Assembly (NCBI GenBank): GCA_030655215.1
Contig: JAURVZ010000084.1
Span: 186,001 to 250,000 of the forward strand
Source: Pseudolabrys sp.
GTDB lineage: Bacteria; Pseudomonadota; Alphaproteobacteria; Rhizobiales; Xanthobacteraceae
Length of the DNA stretch: 64,000 bases
Reading direction: 5' to 3'
This document shows positions 7,684-17,961 of this stretch, piece after piece. The notes beneath the pieces were generated by a model, which made no database searches, was not told the origin of the DNA, and saw nothing but the letters and a program-made list of their open reading frames with translations. Positions within the stretch are counted from its first letter, which is position 1, and every line of letters starts with the position of its first letter. The translations under genes and the position numbers were made by a program.

Positions 7684-9357
7684 TCAGCCGCCGTTGCGGA
7701 TCGTGTGCGCCATCTTCTCGGCAATCATGGTCGTCGGCAGATTGGTGTTGCCGCTCGGCACCGCGGGCATGATCGATGCATCGATGACCCGCAGATTATC
7801 GACGCCATAAACCCGGCAGGCGGAATCGACCACCGCCATCGGCGCATCAGCGCGACCGATCGAACAGGTGCTGGTTGGATGCCCCATCGGCGCTGCAGCG
7901 GCGATAATCTCTTCGTCGGTGACCGCACTCTGCGCGTGTCTGTTACCAATCCAGCGGCCGGGACTGATCGCCTGCCCGAGCAGCAGCCGCTTCACCGCCG
8001 CCGGCGCATTCAGCGCAATGTTCGCCGCCAGGCCGAACAGCTCGCCTTTCAGGCCTGGCTGGTTGAACTGATGCAGCGACAGGATCGGCGGCAGGATAAA
8101 GGCATCGTCATAAGTCGCCGCCAGCGAAGGATCGCGCACCATGCTTTCGGCAAAGCGTGCAGATTGCAGGAACCGCGGTGCGTCACGCGGATCCGACAAC
8201 AGCCGGAAATCGATGCGTGGCGGCGTCTTGATGTCCGGCGTGTCGATGGTGACGCGGCCGCGTGAGTACGGCGAATACAGCGCCGCACCGACCATGCCAA
8301 TCGCGGCGCCGAACGGCCGTGGACTGACGCGGCCCATGGCAAAAGCGAGAAGATCGCTCGGCTTGCAATCGGGATGGCCCGACGAATGCCGAACGCAATT
8401 CATGCCGAACTGATGCAGGTCGGCCGCAAGCCGCATTTTTGGCGGGATGGTCAGTGCGAAATGCAAATAAGGATGGTTCTGCAGGTTGGCGCCGACGCCG
8501 GGCCGGTCGGCTTTCACGGCAAGGCCGAGTTTCTGCACATCCGCCGCCGGGCCGATGCCACTGCGGATCAGCATCGCCGGCGAATGAATGCCGCCGGCGC
8601 TCAGGATCACCTTCTGCGCGTTGATAACGCGCGTTTGCCCGCCCTGCTCGATCGTCACGCCGGTGACGCGCCCGCCCTCGACATTGAGCGATGTCACATT
8701 CGTGTTCGGCATCAATTGCAGATTGCTGCGGCGGCGCACATCGGCGCTCAGATAACAGCGCGGGCTCGAGGCGCGCACGCCGTCGCCCTGGCTCAACGGC
8801 AGTGCGAAAGCGCCATCGCCGCCATCTTCATTGATGTCGTCGACATGTCGGAAACCCCGCTGCGCGGCAACGCGCGCCATCGCCTCGGCAAAGCCCGGCC
8901 ATTCATTGCGCGGCACGCGCGTGATCGGCATCGAACCAGGCACATTACTGTCGCGCTGGCGCACCGGATCGATCTCAAGCTGCCGGTAGAATTTGACGAC
9001 ATCGCTCCAGGCCCAGCCTTGTGCGCCGAACGATGCCCAACTGTCGAAATCGGACGGCACGCCGCGCAAGGCCCACATGCCCATGACGCTGGAGCCACCG
9101 CCCATGATGCGGCCTTGCGGATAAGGCCGACGCGTCTCGCCGATGACGCGCTCGGCTTTCAGCTCCGGCCAGAAGTAATTGCGGTTGAGCGATGAACTGG
9201 GGAACGTATCGGCGATGTCGGCCGGCGTCGCATCGGGCGGCGTATCCTGCCCGGCTTCGATCAGCAGCACGCGGGTGACGCCATCTTCACTCAGGCGCGA
9301 CGCGAGGACAGAACCGGCCGTGCCGCCGCCGACGATCAGAAAATCCGGATTATCCAC
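7684..9357 (-). CDS. GMC family FAD-dependent oxidoreductase (choline/alcohol dehydrogenase-like)
   Basis: A 557-residue glucose-methanol-choline oxidoreductase. The N-terminal FAD-binding motif reads DFLIVGGGTAGSVLASRL, followed by the GMC signature around MGGGSSVMGMWALRG. Near the C-terminus, GHPTSTCSIG holds the catalytic histidine and SGNTNLPTTMIAEK completes the FAD site. It starts at GTG 9357, with GAGGAAG just upstream. It lies 20 bases downstream of the adenylate cyclase gene in the same direction and may be cotranscribed with it, although functionally it fits better with the catabolic genes to its left. A second GMC paralogue is at 20891-22516. Confidence 0.9.
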   Translation of the reverse strand: MDNPDFLIVGGGTAGSVLASRLSEDGVTRVLLIEAGQDTPPDATPADIADTFPSSSLNRNYFWPELKAERVIGETRRPYPQGRIMGGGSSVMGMWALRGVPSDFDSWASFGAQGWAWSDVVKFYRQLEIDPVRQRDSNVPGSMPITRVPRNEWPGFAEAMARVAAQRGFRHVDDINEDGGDGAFALPLSQGDGVRASSPRCYLSADVRRRSNLQLMPNTNVTSLNVEGGRVTGVTIEQGGQTRVINAQKVILSAGGIHSPAMLIRSGIGPAADVQKLGLAVKADRPGVGANLQNHPYLHFALTIPPKMRLAADLHQFGMNCVRHSSGHPDCKPSDLLAFAMGRVSPRPFGAAIGMVGAALYSPYSRGRVTIDTPDIKTPPRIDFRLLSDPRDAPRFLQSARFAESMVRDPSLAATYDDAFILPPILSLHQFNQPGLKGELFGLAANIALNAPAAVKRLLLGQAISPGRWIGNRHAQSAVTDEEIIAAAAPMGHPTSTCSIGRADAPMAVVDSACRVYGVDNLRVIDASIMPAVPSGNTNLPTTMIAEKMAHTIRNGG

Positions 9358-9377
9358 GCTTCCTCGCCACTAAAAGT

Positions 9378-11594
9378 CTATTTGGTTTCCAGCGCGAAAA
9401 CCCCGTTCCAGTCACTCGGCGGCGCCTGCTTCTCGAAGCCGCCGATGCGCAGCGAGTAGATATCGAACAGCCGGCTGAGACCGAAGCCTTCGCCCGCCGC
9501 ACGGCAACGCACGATCGCCTCGCCCGCCGCCGCGAAGTCCTGACTTCTGTAGAGCTTGAGCATTTCGTTGAACAGCCCCTGCATGCGCAGGAAATTTTCA
9601 CTCTGTGCAACATCGGCGCCACCGAGCACTGTATAGATCGTCTCCGGCTCGGTCTTCCCCTTGACGGTGATGTAATCGACTTCGAGCAAGGCGAATTTAT
9701 TGCCGACCGCTTGCGCCGTCTTTGAGCCGATCAGGATCTGCACATCATAGGACTTCGTCTGTCCTTCCAGCCGCGACGCCAGATTGACGCAATCGCCCAG
9801 CACTGAATAATTAAATCGCAGGTCGGAGCCCATATTGCCGACGACGCAGCGGCCGCTGTTCAGGCCGACGCCGATCTTGAGCGGAATGAAGCGCTGGCCA
9901 GCCTCGGCCGCTTCCTTCTCGCGCTTGATGTTGATCGTCTCCACCCGCACCAGCATTTCCAGCGCCGCGCTGCAGGCGTTGATCTCGTGCTCGGCGTCAT
10001 GCAGCGGTGCGTTCCAGAATGCCATGATGGCGTCGCCGATATATTTGTCGATCGTGCCGTTCTTCTCGACAATGGCGTTGGTCATCGGCGTGAGAAAATT
10101 ATTCATCAAGGTTGTCAGACCTTGCGGATCGTCCTTGTAGATTTCCGAAATGGTGGTGAAGCCGCGCACATCGCTGAACAGGATGGTCATATTGCGGTCT
10201 TCACCGCCGAGCGTCAGCGTCTCATGGCTGTGCGCCAGCTTGTCGACCAGGGATGGCGATAGATACTGCCCGAAGGCGGAGCGGATGCGGCGGCGCTGCA
10301 ATTGCTCGCGGAAATAATTGATGAAGATCAGCGTGAGGTAAATCAGGAACGTCGCCAGCAGCGGGAACGTGGCGTCGATCAAAATGCGCTGCTGTGTGAA
10401 GAAATACCAGGAGCCGGCAGCAAGCCCGGCGGTGACCAGCGCGCCGAGCGCCAGCATCATCGAGGCGCCGAGGACCGGCCCGATGGCAATGATGATCAGC
10501 CCGAACAACACCGCGGCAGCAAGCTCGGCACCGATCGCATAATTCGGATAGACCAGCATTGACTTCGACAGCACGTTCTCAAGCACCTGCGCATGCACTT
10601 CGACGCCGGACATCGCCGGATTGATCGGCGTTGCCTTGATGTCGCGCAGGCCGACCGCCGAGGTGCCGAGCAGCACCAGCCGGCGGCCGACGCGATCCGC
10701 CGTCACCTTGTCCTCGAGTACATCCTTGGCCGAGACGTAACGGCTGTCGTCGGACGGCGCGAAATAGACCCAAAGCTGGCCGTTGCGGTCGGTCGGCAGT
10801 TCGAGGCCGGGAATGGCGACGCTGACCAGCCCAGCAGCATCCGTCTTGACGCGAATGCCGCCCGCGCCGGTGGCAACGCGCAGCATTTCGAGGCTCAGCG
10901 CCGGCATCAATGTGCCTTGCGCATTCATCACCATCGGCACGCGGCGCACGATGCCGTCCGGCTCCGGCTGGATCGTCAGCATGCCGCGGCCGGCCGCCGC
11001 TTGTTCGAGCGGCGGCACGTTATGGATGATGCCGGGAAAGCCGATGAGGAAATTGCGTGGATCAGGCCCGAGCATGGCAAAGCCGGTCGTCGGCGGCCGC
11101 GGCCCGGCCAAAGGCACCGGCAGATGATGGCCGGATTCGCCGAGCACAACGCGCGCGCGTTTCATCGCGTCGCCGAGCACATCATCATTGCTCGGCAGCT
11201 TCATCAGCGATGCGCGGGTGTCGGCATCGAGATTGCGGAAGCTCTCCGCGGCAATGGCGGGCGACATGCGGTCGGGTTCGGCGAAGATGACGTCGAAGCC
11301 GATGACCGCGCTGCCGAGCCTGGTCAGCTTGGCGACCAGATCGGACAGCAAGGTGCGCGGCCACGGCCATTGGCCATAGGCCTTCAGGCTCGCCTCATCG
11401 ATGTCGACAATGACCGCCGGTTTCAACGTCGCCTGGCGCGGCTGGATGGATTGATAGAAGTCGAAGGTGCGCACGCGCATTGACTCAAGCGGCGCCGGAT
11501 TGCCGATCCGCAACGCAACCAGCGCCGCCAGCAAGAAAAGACAAACCAGCCGCCCAATACCGAAGCCTTGCGCGAAGCGGGTAAGCCTCTTCAT
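9378..11594 (-). CDS. CHASE2-domain adenylate/guanylate cyclase (class III)
   Basis: Membrane-bound class III nucleotide cyclase, 738 residues. It has one N-terminal helix (about residues 16-33), an extracytoplasmic CHASE2 sensor domain (about 45-345), three further helices (about 350-430) and a cytoplasmic cyclase domain (about 465-650). The two metal-binding aspartates lie in LFSDVRGFT and KYIGDAIMAF. A purine-specifying Lys/Asp pair is visible in TVKGKTEP and VLGDCVNLASRLEG, which favours ATP as substrate. It is the last part of the leftward RTX-ABC-HlyD-cyclase series, 13 bases after the HlyD gene. The arrangement suggests that an envelope signal sensed by CHASE2 controls cAMP linked to the secreted protein. 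Confidence 0.92.
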   Translation of the reverse strand: MKRLTRFAQGFGIGRLVCLFLLAALVALRIGNPAPLESMRVRTFDFYQSIQPRQATLKPAVIVDIDEASLKAYGQWPWPRTLLSDLVAKLTRLGSAVIGFDVIFAEPDRMSPAIAAESFRNLDADTRASLMKLPSNDDVLGDAMKRARVVLGESGHHLPVPLAGPRPPTTGFAMLGPDPRNFLIGFPGIIHNVPPLEQAAAGRGMLTIQPEPDGIVRRVPMVMNAQGTLMPALSLEMLRVATGAGGIRVKTDAAGLVSVAIPGLELPTDRNGQLWVYFAPSDDSRYVSAKDVLEDKVTADRVGRRLVLLGTSAVGLRDIKATPINPAMSGVEVHAQVLENVLSKSMLVYPNYAIGAELAAAVLFGLIIIAIGPVLGASMMLALGALVTAGLAAGSWYFFTQQRILIDATFPLLATFLIYLTLIFINYFREQLQRRRIRSAFGQYLSPSLVDKLAHSHETLTLGGEDRNMTILFSDVRGFTTISEIYKDDPQGLTTLMNNFLTPMTNAIVEKNGTIDKYIGDAIMAFWNAPLHDAEHEINACSAALEMLVRVETINIKREKEAAEAGQRFIPLKIGVGLNSGRCVVGNMGSDLRFNYSVLGDCVNLASRLEGQTKSYDVQILIGSKTAQAVGNKFALLEVDYITVKGKTEPETIYTVLGGADVAQSENFLRMQGLFNEMLKLYRSQDFAAAGEAIVRCRAAGEGFGLSRLFDIYSLRIGGFEKQAPPSDWNGVFALETK

Positions 11595-11607
11595 GACGGC
11601 CGCCGGA

Positions 11608-12966
11608 TCATCGTTCCCTGAACGCCCGCATGAACTGGTCTTGCAGCGGCTTCATCAGATAGGAGATCATCGTGCGATCGCCGGTTTGCACGAAAGCCTC
11701 GACCGGCATGCCCGGCAGCAGCCGCACATCGCCAAGCAGCGTAATCGTCTCCGGCGGCAGCGCGATGCGGATCGTATAATAGGTTTGCCCGGAGCGCTGG
11801 TCGACCGACGTGTCGGCCGATACGCGCGACACCTTGCCGTCAATCTCCGGCGTGGTGCGGCTGTTGAACGCGGAGAAGCGCAACACCGCCACCTGCCCGA
11901 TCTGCAATTGATCGATATCCTGCGGCTGCACCTTGGCTTCCACTTGCAGCTTGTCGGCGTCCGGCACGATCAACATGATCGGATCGCCGGCATTGATGAC
12001 GCCGCCGATCGTGTGCACCGTTGACTGGAAAATGGCGCCGGTCTGCGGCGCGCGGATGTCGGTGCGGCGAAGCTGGTCTTCGGCCGTTACCTTGCGTTCG
12101 ACAAACTCGCCGAGCTTGCCGTCGACATCGCGCATTTCCTTGGCGACTTCACTGCTCAGGTTCTGGTCGATCTGGATGATCTGCAGATTGATCTCGGCGA
12201 TGCGGCCCTTCGACTGCGCCGCCGACGCGATCAACTGCGCGCGCTCACCACCGAGCCGGGCCGCTTCGCGCTCAAGCTGGGTCAGCCGCGTCAGTTGCAC
12301 AAGATTGCGGGCATAGAGATCGCGCACGCCTGACAGCTCGCGCTCGATCAGGGTCATTTCTTGCGTCTTCGCGGCCTGCTGCGCTTCGATGCCGCCGATC
12401 TCTTCGTTGAGCTGGGCCATGCGCTGCTGCAACTGCGCCTTCTGGCCGGAGCGCTCGGTGCGGCGCAGTTCAAACAGCCGCCGTTCGCTACGCACGGCGG
12501 ACACCGCATCGGCATCGGTGCGCTCCAGCAACGTTGCCGGAAATTCAATCGTCTCGGCGCCATCGCGCTCGGCCTCGAGCCGCGCCTTGCGCGCGGTCAG
12601 TTCGTTGGTGCCCTTGGTGATGATCGACAGATTGGCGCGCATCACGGTCTCATCGAGACGCACCAGAATGTCGCCGGCCTTGACCTTGTCGCCGTCGCGC
12701 ACACGCAATTCGCCGACAATGCCGCCGGTCGGGTGCTGCACCTTCTGCACGTTCTGGTCGACGACGATCGAGCCTTGCGCAATCAGCGCGCCGGAAATCT
12801 GCACCGTGGCGGCCCAGCCGCCGACACCGCCGCCGAGCAGCAGCACGATCAGCACGCCGGCAAACAGATGGCGGCGGATCGAGGCGCGCGCATCAGGCTG
12901 CGGCGTCTCGGGCGGCATCGGCACCAGCTGCGCGCCGGCGGGGCGTGGTGGAACGCGGCTTTTCAT
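11608..12966 (-). CDS. Type I secretion membrane fusion protein, HlyD family
   Basis: Periplasmic adaptor joining the inner-membrane ABC exporter to a TolC-like outer-membrane channel, 452 residues. It has a cytoplasmic N-terminus, one membrane helix (about residues 30-52), a biotinyl-lipoyl-like half-motif (GEIRVRDGDKVKAGDILVRLDE-like, about 92-112), a long coiled-coil hairpin (about 125-295) and a beta-barrel C-terminal domain (AP-HlyD). The start overlaps the ABC gene stop by four bases, so the two are translationally coupled. No TolC homologue is in the window, so a TolC from elsewhere in the genome must serve. Confidence 0.93.
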   Translation of the reverse strand: MKSRVPPRPAGAQLVPMPPETPQPDARASIRRHLFAGVLIVLLLGGGVGGWAATVQISGALIAQGSIVVDQNVQKVQHPTGGIVGELRVRDGDKVKAGDILVRLDETVMRANLSIITKGTNELTARKARLEAERDGAETIEFPATLLERTDADAVSAVRSERRLFELRRTERSGQKAQLQQRMAQLNEEIGGIEAQQAAKTQEMTLIERELSGVRDLYARNLVQLTRLTQLEREAARLGGERAQLIASAAQSKGRIAEINLQIIQIDQNLSSEVAKEMRDVDGKLGEFVERKVTAEDQLRRTDIRAPQTGAIFQSTVHTIGGVINAGDPIMLIVPDADKLQVEAKVQPQDIDQLQIGQVAVLRFSAFNSRTTPEIDGKVSRVSADTSVDQRSGQTYYTIRIALPPETITLLGDVRLLPGMPVEAFVQTGDRTMISYLMKPLQDQFMRAFRER

Positions 12967-14714
12967 GGCGTGCTCTCGCTCTCGGGAACGATCTTGAGCG
13001 GCGGCGGCGCGGTCGGTGGCCGCAGCACCTTGGCGAGAACCTCATCCTTCGGCCCGAAGGCCTGCACCCGCCCTTCTTTCAGCAGCAGGATCTGGTCGAC
13101 GCCGGCAATCGCGCTCGGCCGGTGCGCCACAACAATGACGATGCCCTTGCGCTCGCGCACGCCCATGATGGCCCGGGTCAGCGCCGCATCGCCTTCGGCA
13201 TCGAGATGCGAATTCGGCTCGTCAAGGATCACCAGGAACGGGTCGCGATAGACGGCGCGCGCCAGCGCCACCCGCTGCGCTTGGCCGGTCGAGAGCGCGC
13301 TGCCATGGTCGCCGACCGGCGTGTCATAGCCCTGCGGCAGGCTGACAATCAGTTCATGAACGCTGACCGCCTTGGCGGCGGCAATCACCGCGTCGAAATC
13401 GGGTTCCAGCTCGAAGCGCGCGATATTCTGCGCCACGGTGCCCGCCATCAGTTCCACATCCTGCGGCAGATAACCGATATGGCGGCCGAGCACGTCCGGC
13501 GACCACTGGTCGAGGGCGGCGCCGTCAAGCCGCACCTTGCCGCGCATCGGCTGCCAGACGCCGACCAGAAGCCGCGACAGGGTCGACTTGCCGGAGCCGC
13601 TCGGTCCGATAATGCCGAGGCCCTGGCCGGCTTCCAGCTTGAAGCCGACATCATGCAGCGTGATTTTCTGCACGCCCGGCGGCCCGGCGCTGACCTGCTC
13701 GACCAAAAGCCGCTGCGACGGCGGGTGCAGCGCCATCGGCGGCGGCAAGGCCGGCATGGCCGCGAGAAGCTTATTCAGTCGCGCCCAACTTTGTCTCGCC
13801 GCGACGAAACCTTTCCAGTGCGCGATGGCGAGATCAACTGGAGCAAGTGCACGGGCGCTCAGGATCGAACCCGCGATGATGACGCCGGCGCTGGCTTCCT
13901 GGAGGATCACCAGATAGGCGCCGACGGCGAGCACGCCGGACTGCAGCATCATGCGCAAGATTTTGGAAATGGCGCTGAGGCCGCCGCCGACATCGGCCGT
14001 GCGCTGCTGGCTGCTCATATAGGCGCGGTTGGCCTGCCCCCAGCGGTCCGCCATGCGGCTGAACATACCCATTGCGGTCAATGCCTCTGCATTGCGCCGC
14101 GCCGCCTCCGCCAGCCCGTTGCGCGCAACGGCCGCTTCCTGCGCTTCCTTGGACGGCGCTTTAGTCAGCGTCTCGGTGAGCATGGTCAGCGCGATCAGGA
14201 TGAGCGCGCCAACGAGAGCTGTAAGGCCGATCAGCGGATGAAACACGTAGCAGACCGCCAGATAGAGCGGGATCCATGGCAGGTCGAACAGCGCCACCGG
14301 GCCGAGGCTCGAAAGGTATGACCGTATGGCATCGAGATCGCGCAAAGGCTGGTTGCCGTCACCGCGGTTGCCGGCGCGCAGAGGCAGCCGCACCATCGTG
14401 TCATAGACCCGGCCGCTCAGCGCCTCATCCAGCGAACCGCCGATACGGCCGAGGATGCGGCCGCGGATGGCCTCGAGCAGGCCGAGCGCGGCGAACAGGA
14501 AAGCGACCAGAACCGTCAGGCCGATTAAGGTCGGCGTCGAGCGGCTCGGCAGCACCCGGTCATATACCTCCAGCATGAAGATGGCGCCGGACAGCATCAG
14601 GATGTTGGTCATACCGCTGATCAGCGCGGTGCCGACAAAGGCGCCACGGCACGCGGCAAGCGCGGCCGAGAGTTCGGAACGGGGTTGCTGGCGGCTGTGA
14701 ATCGGGCGCGACAT
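12963..14714 (-). CDS. Type I secretion ABC exporter, ATPase/permease (PrtD/AprD family)
   Basis: Inner-membrane ABC half-transporter (583 residues) that exports proteins with a C-terminal secretion signal. A membrane domain with about six helices (residues 25-310) is fused to an ATPase domain with Walker A GPSGSGKST, signature LSTGQAQR, Walker B LVILDEPNS and an H-loop AHRPSAI. It lacks an N-terminal C39-type peptidase domain, as is usual for PrtD exporters of RTX proteases and adhesins. It lies 14 bases after the RTX gene and overlaps the HlyD gene. The adjacent RTX protein is the obvious substrate. Confidence 0.94.
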   Translation of the reverse strand: MSRPIHSRQQPRSELSAALAACRGAFVGTALISGMTNILMLSGAIFMLEVYDRVLPSRSTPTLIGLTVLVAFLFAALGLLEAIRGRILGRIGGSLDEALSGRVYDTMVRLPLRAGNRGDGNQPLRDLDAIRSYLSSLGPVALFDLPWIPLYLAVCYVFHPLIGLTALVGALILIALTMLTETLTKAPSKEAQEAAVARNGLAEAARRNAEALTAMGMFSRMADRWGQANRAYMSSQQRTADVGGGLSAISKILRMMLQSGVLAVGAYLVILQEASAGVIIAGSILSARALAPVDLAIAHWKGFVAARQSWARLNKLLAAMPALPPPMALHPPSQRLLVEQVSAGPPGVQKITLHDVGFKLEAGQGLGIIGPSGSGKSTLSRLLVGVWQPMRGKVRLDGAALDQWSPDVLGRHIGYLPQDVELMAGTVAQNIARFELEPDFDAVIAAAKAVSVHELIVSLPQGYDTPVGDHGSALSTGQAQRVALARAVYRDPFLVILDEPNSHLDAEGDAALTRAIMGVRERKGIVIVVAHRPSAIAGVDQILLLKEGRVQAFGPKDEVLAKVLRPPTAPPPLKIVPESESTP

Positions 14715-14728
14715 GCGCGCAGCCTATA

Positions 14729-17632
14729 CTATCCGAGCAAATTCGGCATCAGCACGATGAAATCGTTGACGTGCAGATCGTTAACGCTGGTGTCCGCGAG
14801 CGTTACCGAGTTGAAGCCGTCGGTACCGAGGGCGAACGTCACGTCTCCGCCTGCCTCGGTCCACGTCGCTTTCCAGTCGTCGAATGTGTTCGCCGTCGGA
14901 TGCAGCAGGAATGCCTCCTCCTCCGCGGACATCGTGACGAATCCAGGAACGATGTATGACAGCACGATCTTGTCTACGCCTGGCGTGAAATCGGTCACCG
15001 TGTCGTGACCCGATCCTGGCGAAAAGACGAATGCGTCAGCGCCGCCGTTTCCGGTCAGCATTTCGCTGCCGCTCCCACCGACGATGATATCGCTCTTGGC
15101 GCCACCGCTCAACGTCGTGCCGGCCACAACGTCAAGCCAGACCTTTGCTGACGAGGTAGCATGGCCAGCCAGGCTACTGCTCGGCAGCTCGTTACTTATT
15201 GAATAGTCGAATGTGTCGTCAAACGAGGCGGTGTGCTCCGGCTGTAGCTGGTACAACACTAGGCCACTCTCGCTATCGAAACTCACGCCAGCGCCGACCT
15301 CAGATGGCCAGAAGCCGTGATCCACTTCCTGATAGGCCGTCGTGAAAAAAAGGCCATCCGGGCTGTCATTGACGGCCAGGAAGTCGAACGGGATTGAAAT
15401 AAAGCGGTGTTGTCCTAGGCTGTAGACGTTATCTGCAGAGATAACAAGGTGATCCTCCACGGCTTCTGCCGGGCGCGGCGCGTCGTTTACCGGCGTCACA
15501 TGCACCGTCACCGTCTCGGTATTGCTGTTCGCAACACCATCCGACACCGTGATCTGAATGGTGCGATCCGCGCTGCCGGGATCATTTCCAGTGTTGCTGA
15601 ATTGGATCTGCTGCAGCGCCGCGGCGTACTCGCTCAAAGTTGCCACACCGGCCAGAGTCAACACACCTGTCACCGGATCATATGCCGACGCGATGATCCC
15701 CGCTGGCAGCGTGCCGATCGCCGTAAGGAGATCGCCCGGCCGGAAGTTAGCGATCTTTATCGTCGCCGACTGCAGTTGAGTGCCGTCGCCGTCAGTGATT
15801 TTAGTCGCTGGCGAAGATATTGCGACGCCCGGGCCACCTTCCACGTAGTTCAGCGCGGCAGCTGCATATTCGATTTTGACGTTGTCGATGTAGAACCAGT
15901 CATCGTTATCGACACTGTCGTCAACGCTGAACCGGATTGTCGTCGATGACGAGATGTAGCCTGAAATATCGAAGCTGAATTGCTGATACTCGCTGTCGGT
16001 AGAGGTGCCGTAGCCGGTCGCGCCGATCTTGCCTATGATCGTGAAATTGATGCCGTCCGACGAGGCCCAGACATAAACGACATCGTCGGGATCGCCGTAC
16101 TGGATCTCGCGCCGGTAGTCGAACTTCAGTGTCGCCGTGCTCGCGCCACTCAGATCGGCCGTGCGCTGGATTGTATCGGCGACATCGGATTCGTAATCAT
16201 CATCGCTGAGGAACAGGCGGAAATTGCCAGCATCGCCGGCTGGATCGCTCTTAACCTGGATTTCGCCGGTGGTGGCTGGATTGCTGGTGTAACCGTGCTC
16301 GTACTCGACCCAACTGCCGGTCCAGTTCGCCGTGCCGGAATTCGAACCGTATGACTGGGAGCCGAATTGGTCGGCCACCGTATTGTTGTGGCTGATGACA
16401 AGCACCGGTGCAACATTCATAGGCGGCACGTTGACCGGAACGGGCGACGGTATCACCACCGTCTCGGTGTATGTGGTCTGGCCGCCGGTCGGGGTTGGCG
16501 TCGTGATGGTCACCACCGCCGTCGTATAATTTGGCGGCGCCGCATCATTGTTCGGCGTGTCGGACGGACTGCCCGTCTTGTTCTGCTCCGGAAACAACTG
16601 AATCGTTGTCAGCGGCTTGTCGGTCGACTGCGGGTTCGGCGTCGGATTGTTGTTCGGGTCGGCCTGCTGGTTCTGCTGAAGTATCTGGTCGCCGATCGCC
16701 TTGATGCTGAGGATCTGCTGCAACGCCGCGAGTTCGACGGCCAACTGCCCCGGCGTCTTCTGGATTTCCTCGGCGATGACCTGCAGCGGCCCGGCTGGAC
16801 GCACGACGATCATCGGGCCGTCTTGTACGACGTTGGCAATGATGACGCCGCGGCTGTCGAGAATGACAGCGCCGGTGGCGCTCTGCGAGACGTAGAAGTT
16901 GACCGTGCCGTCGTTGGCGGTGGTCACGCCGCCGACGGTGCCGCGGATGCCCATCGTGGCCACTGGTGTCGAGATGGCCATGTTGCCGGTATGGGCGATT
17001 TCGCCTGAAATGAACGTCAGCGAGCCCTGCACCAGGTCGAGAAGCTGCGAATTCTGCGAGCCTTGCGGGTTATAGACGAATTCGTTGACCACCATGCGGG
17101 TGTTGGCGGTCAGGTTGAGCGTGCTGCCATCGTTGAAGGTGACGCCGAGCGTGCCCGCCACGGTCTGCATCACGTCGCCCTTGAGGATCGGGTCACCGGC
17201 CTGGGCCGGCATCGCGACGCCATTGCGGACGATGGTCGCGTCGCTCGAGGCCTGCGCGACACGGCCGACAGCCTGCGCCGCAGCGGCCGGGGCACCGGCC
17301 TGGGCGTATTGGCCGGGCGCGACCGGACCGGCCAGCGCTTCGACCACGTTGGCCGACAGCATGGCGCCTTCCGGCGACAGCAAGGGCGCCCGGACGTCGC
17401 CGGCGAAATAGTCGTGAACCAAATAGGCGTCGCCGCCCTCGCCCCGCAAAATCAGGTCGGCGCCGGCACGGCTGAACTGGGCGTTGAAGAGCAAATGCGC
17501 GTCGGGAATCGTGACGCTCGGGCCGCCCTCGCCGGGCTCAATGGCGACCGACGTCGGGCCCACCTTCGCCGAAGCTTGCGCTTCGCCGAGAGCGAAACTC
17601 TCGCCCGCCCAATCATCCACGCTGCGTAACAT
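14729..17632 (-). CDS. Large FecR-domain RTX surface/secreted protein, T1SS substrate
   Basis: A 967-residue secreted protein without a Sec signal. The N-terminal 110 residues are followed by an Ala-rich run (PAAAA near residue 115) and a FecR-like domain (about 120-265) with the feature DPILKGDVMQTVAGTLGVTF. Next come a Pro/Asn/Gln/Thr-rich linker (about 315-410), a jelly-roll carbohydrate/ligand-binding-like domain (about 425-590), cadherin-like repeats ending in PVNDAP (about 595-715) and a further sandwich domain. RTX repeats lie at about 841-880 (LSGGAKSDIIVGGSGSEML), followed by a C-terminal T1SS target region. Composition and gene order make it the substrate of the downstream exporter. 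The weak SD (GGGG) at the chosen ATG leaves the start slightly uncertain. Likely a surface adhesin or matrix protein. Confidence 0.88.
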   Translation of the reverse strand: MLRSVDDWAGESFALGEAQASAKVGPTSVAIEPGEGGPSVTIPDAHLLFNAQFSRAGADLILRGEGGDAYLVHDYFAGDVRAPLLSPEGAMLSANVVEALAGPVAPGQYAQAGAPAAAAQAVGRVAQASSDATIVRNGVAMPAQAGDPILKGDVMQTVAGTLGVTFNDGSTLNLTANTRMVVNEFVYNPQGSQNSQLLDLVQGSLTFISGEIAHTGNMAISTPVATMGIRGTVGGVTTANDGTVNFYVSQSATGAVILDSRGVIIANVVQDGPMIVVRPAGPLQVIAEEIQKTPGQLAVELAALQQILSIKAIGDQILQQNQQADPNNNPTPNPQSTDKPLTTIQLFPEQNKTGSPSDTPNNDAAPPNYTTAVVTITTPTPTGGQTTYTETVVIPSPVPVNVPPMNVAPVLVISHNNTVADQFGSQSYGSNSGTANWTGSWVEYEHGYTSNPATTGEIQVKSDPAGDAGNFRLFLSDDDYESDVADTIQRTADLSGASTATLKFDYRREIQYGDPDDVVYVWASSDGINFTIIGKIGATGYGTSTDSEYQQFSFDISGYISSSTTIRFSVDDSVDNDDWFYIDNVKIEYAAAALNYVEGGPGVAISSPATKITDGDGTQLQSATIKIANFRPGDLLTAIGTLPAGIIASAYDPVTGVLTLAGVATLSEYAAALQQIQFSNTGNDPGSADRTIQITVSDGVANSNTETVTVHVTPVNDAPRPAEAVEDHLVISADNVYSLGQHRFISIPFDFLAVNDSPDGLFFTTAYQEVDHGFWPSEVGAGVSFDSESGLVLYQLQPEHTASFDDTFDYSISNELPSSSLAGHATSSAKVWLDVVAGTTLSGGAKSDIIVGGSGSEMLTGNGGADAFVFSPGSGHDTVTDFTPGVDKIVLSYIVPGFVTMSAEEEAFLLHPTANTFDDWKATWTEAGGDVTFALGTDGFNSVTLADTSVNDLHVNDFIVLMPNLLG

Positions 17633-17961
17633 AAGCGCGCGCCCCTGAGGCCTTTGGCCCAGTTTTCTTAAGCTTTAGCGAGAAAAGCCCCCCGACGAGG
17701 CTAATTAACAAACTCTTATAGGTATCAGAGGGGTAGTCAATGCAGAACGCCGCAACCCCACCCCTGGAAACCTCTGCAATGTTAACGCGGGCGGGAACCA
17801 TGGTAGTTTTGCAACTATTCACTTGAAGTTCCTGCATAATCGGCCAGCAATTGCTGTTTCCTGCGTCATCCTCCTGTCTGGGTCGCGCGGTGGCGCCCGC
17901 AGGTTCAAACCCGACATCGGGCCAGATGGCGCAGATCTCTTAGGCCCGACCGACATCCGCC

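Noticed and set aside
12945-14321. 458-residue plus-strand ORF
   Set aside because: Antisense to the T1SS ABC exporter, whose ATPase motifs are intact.
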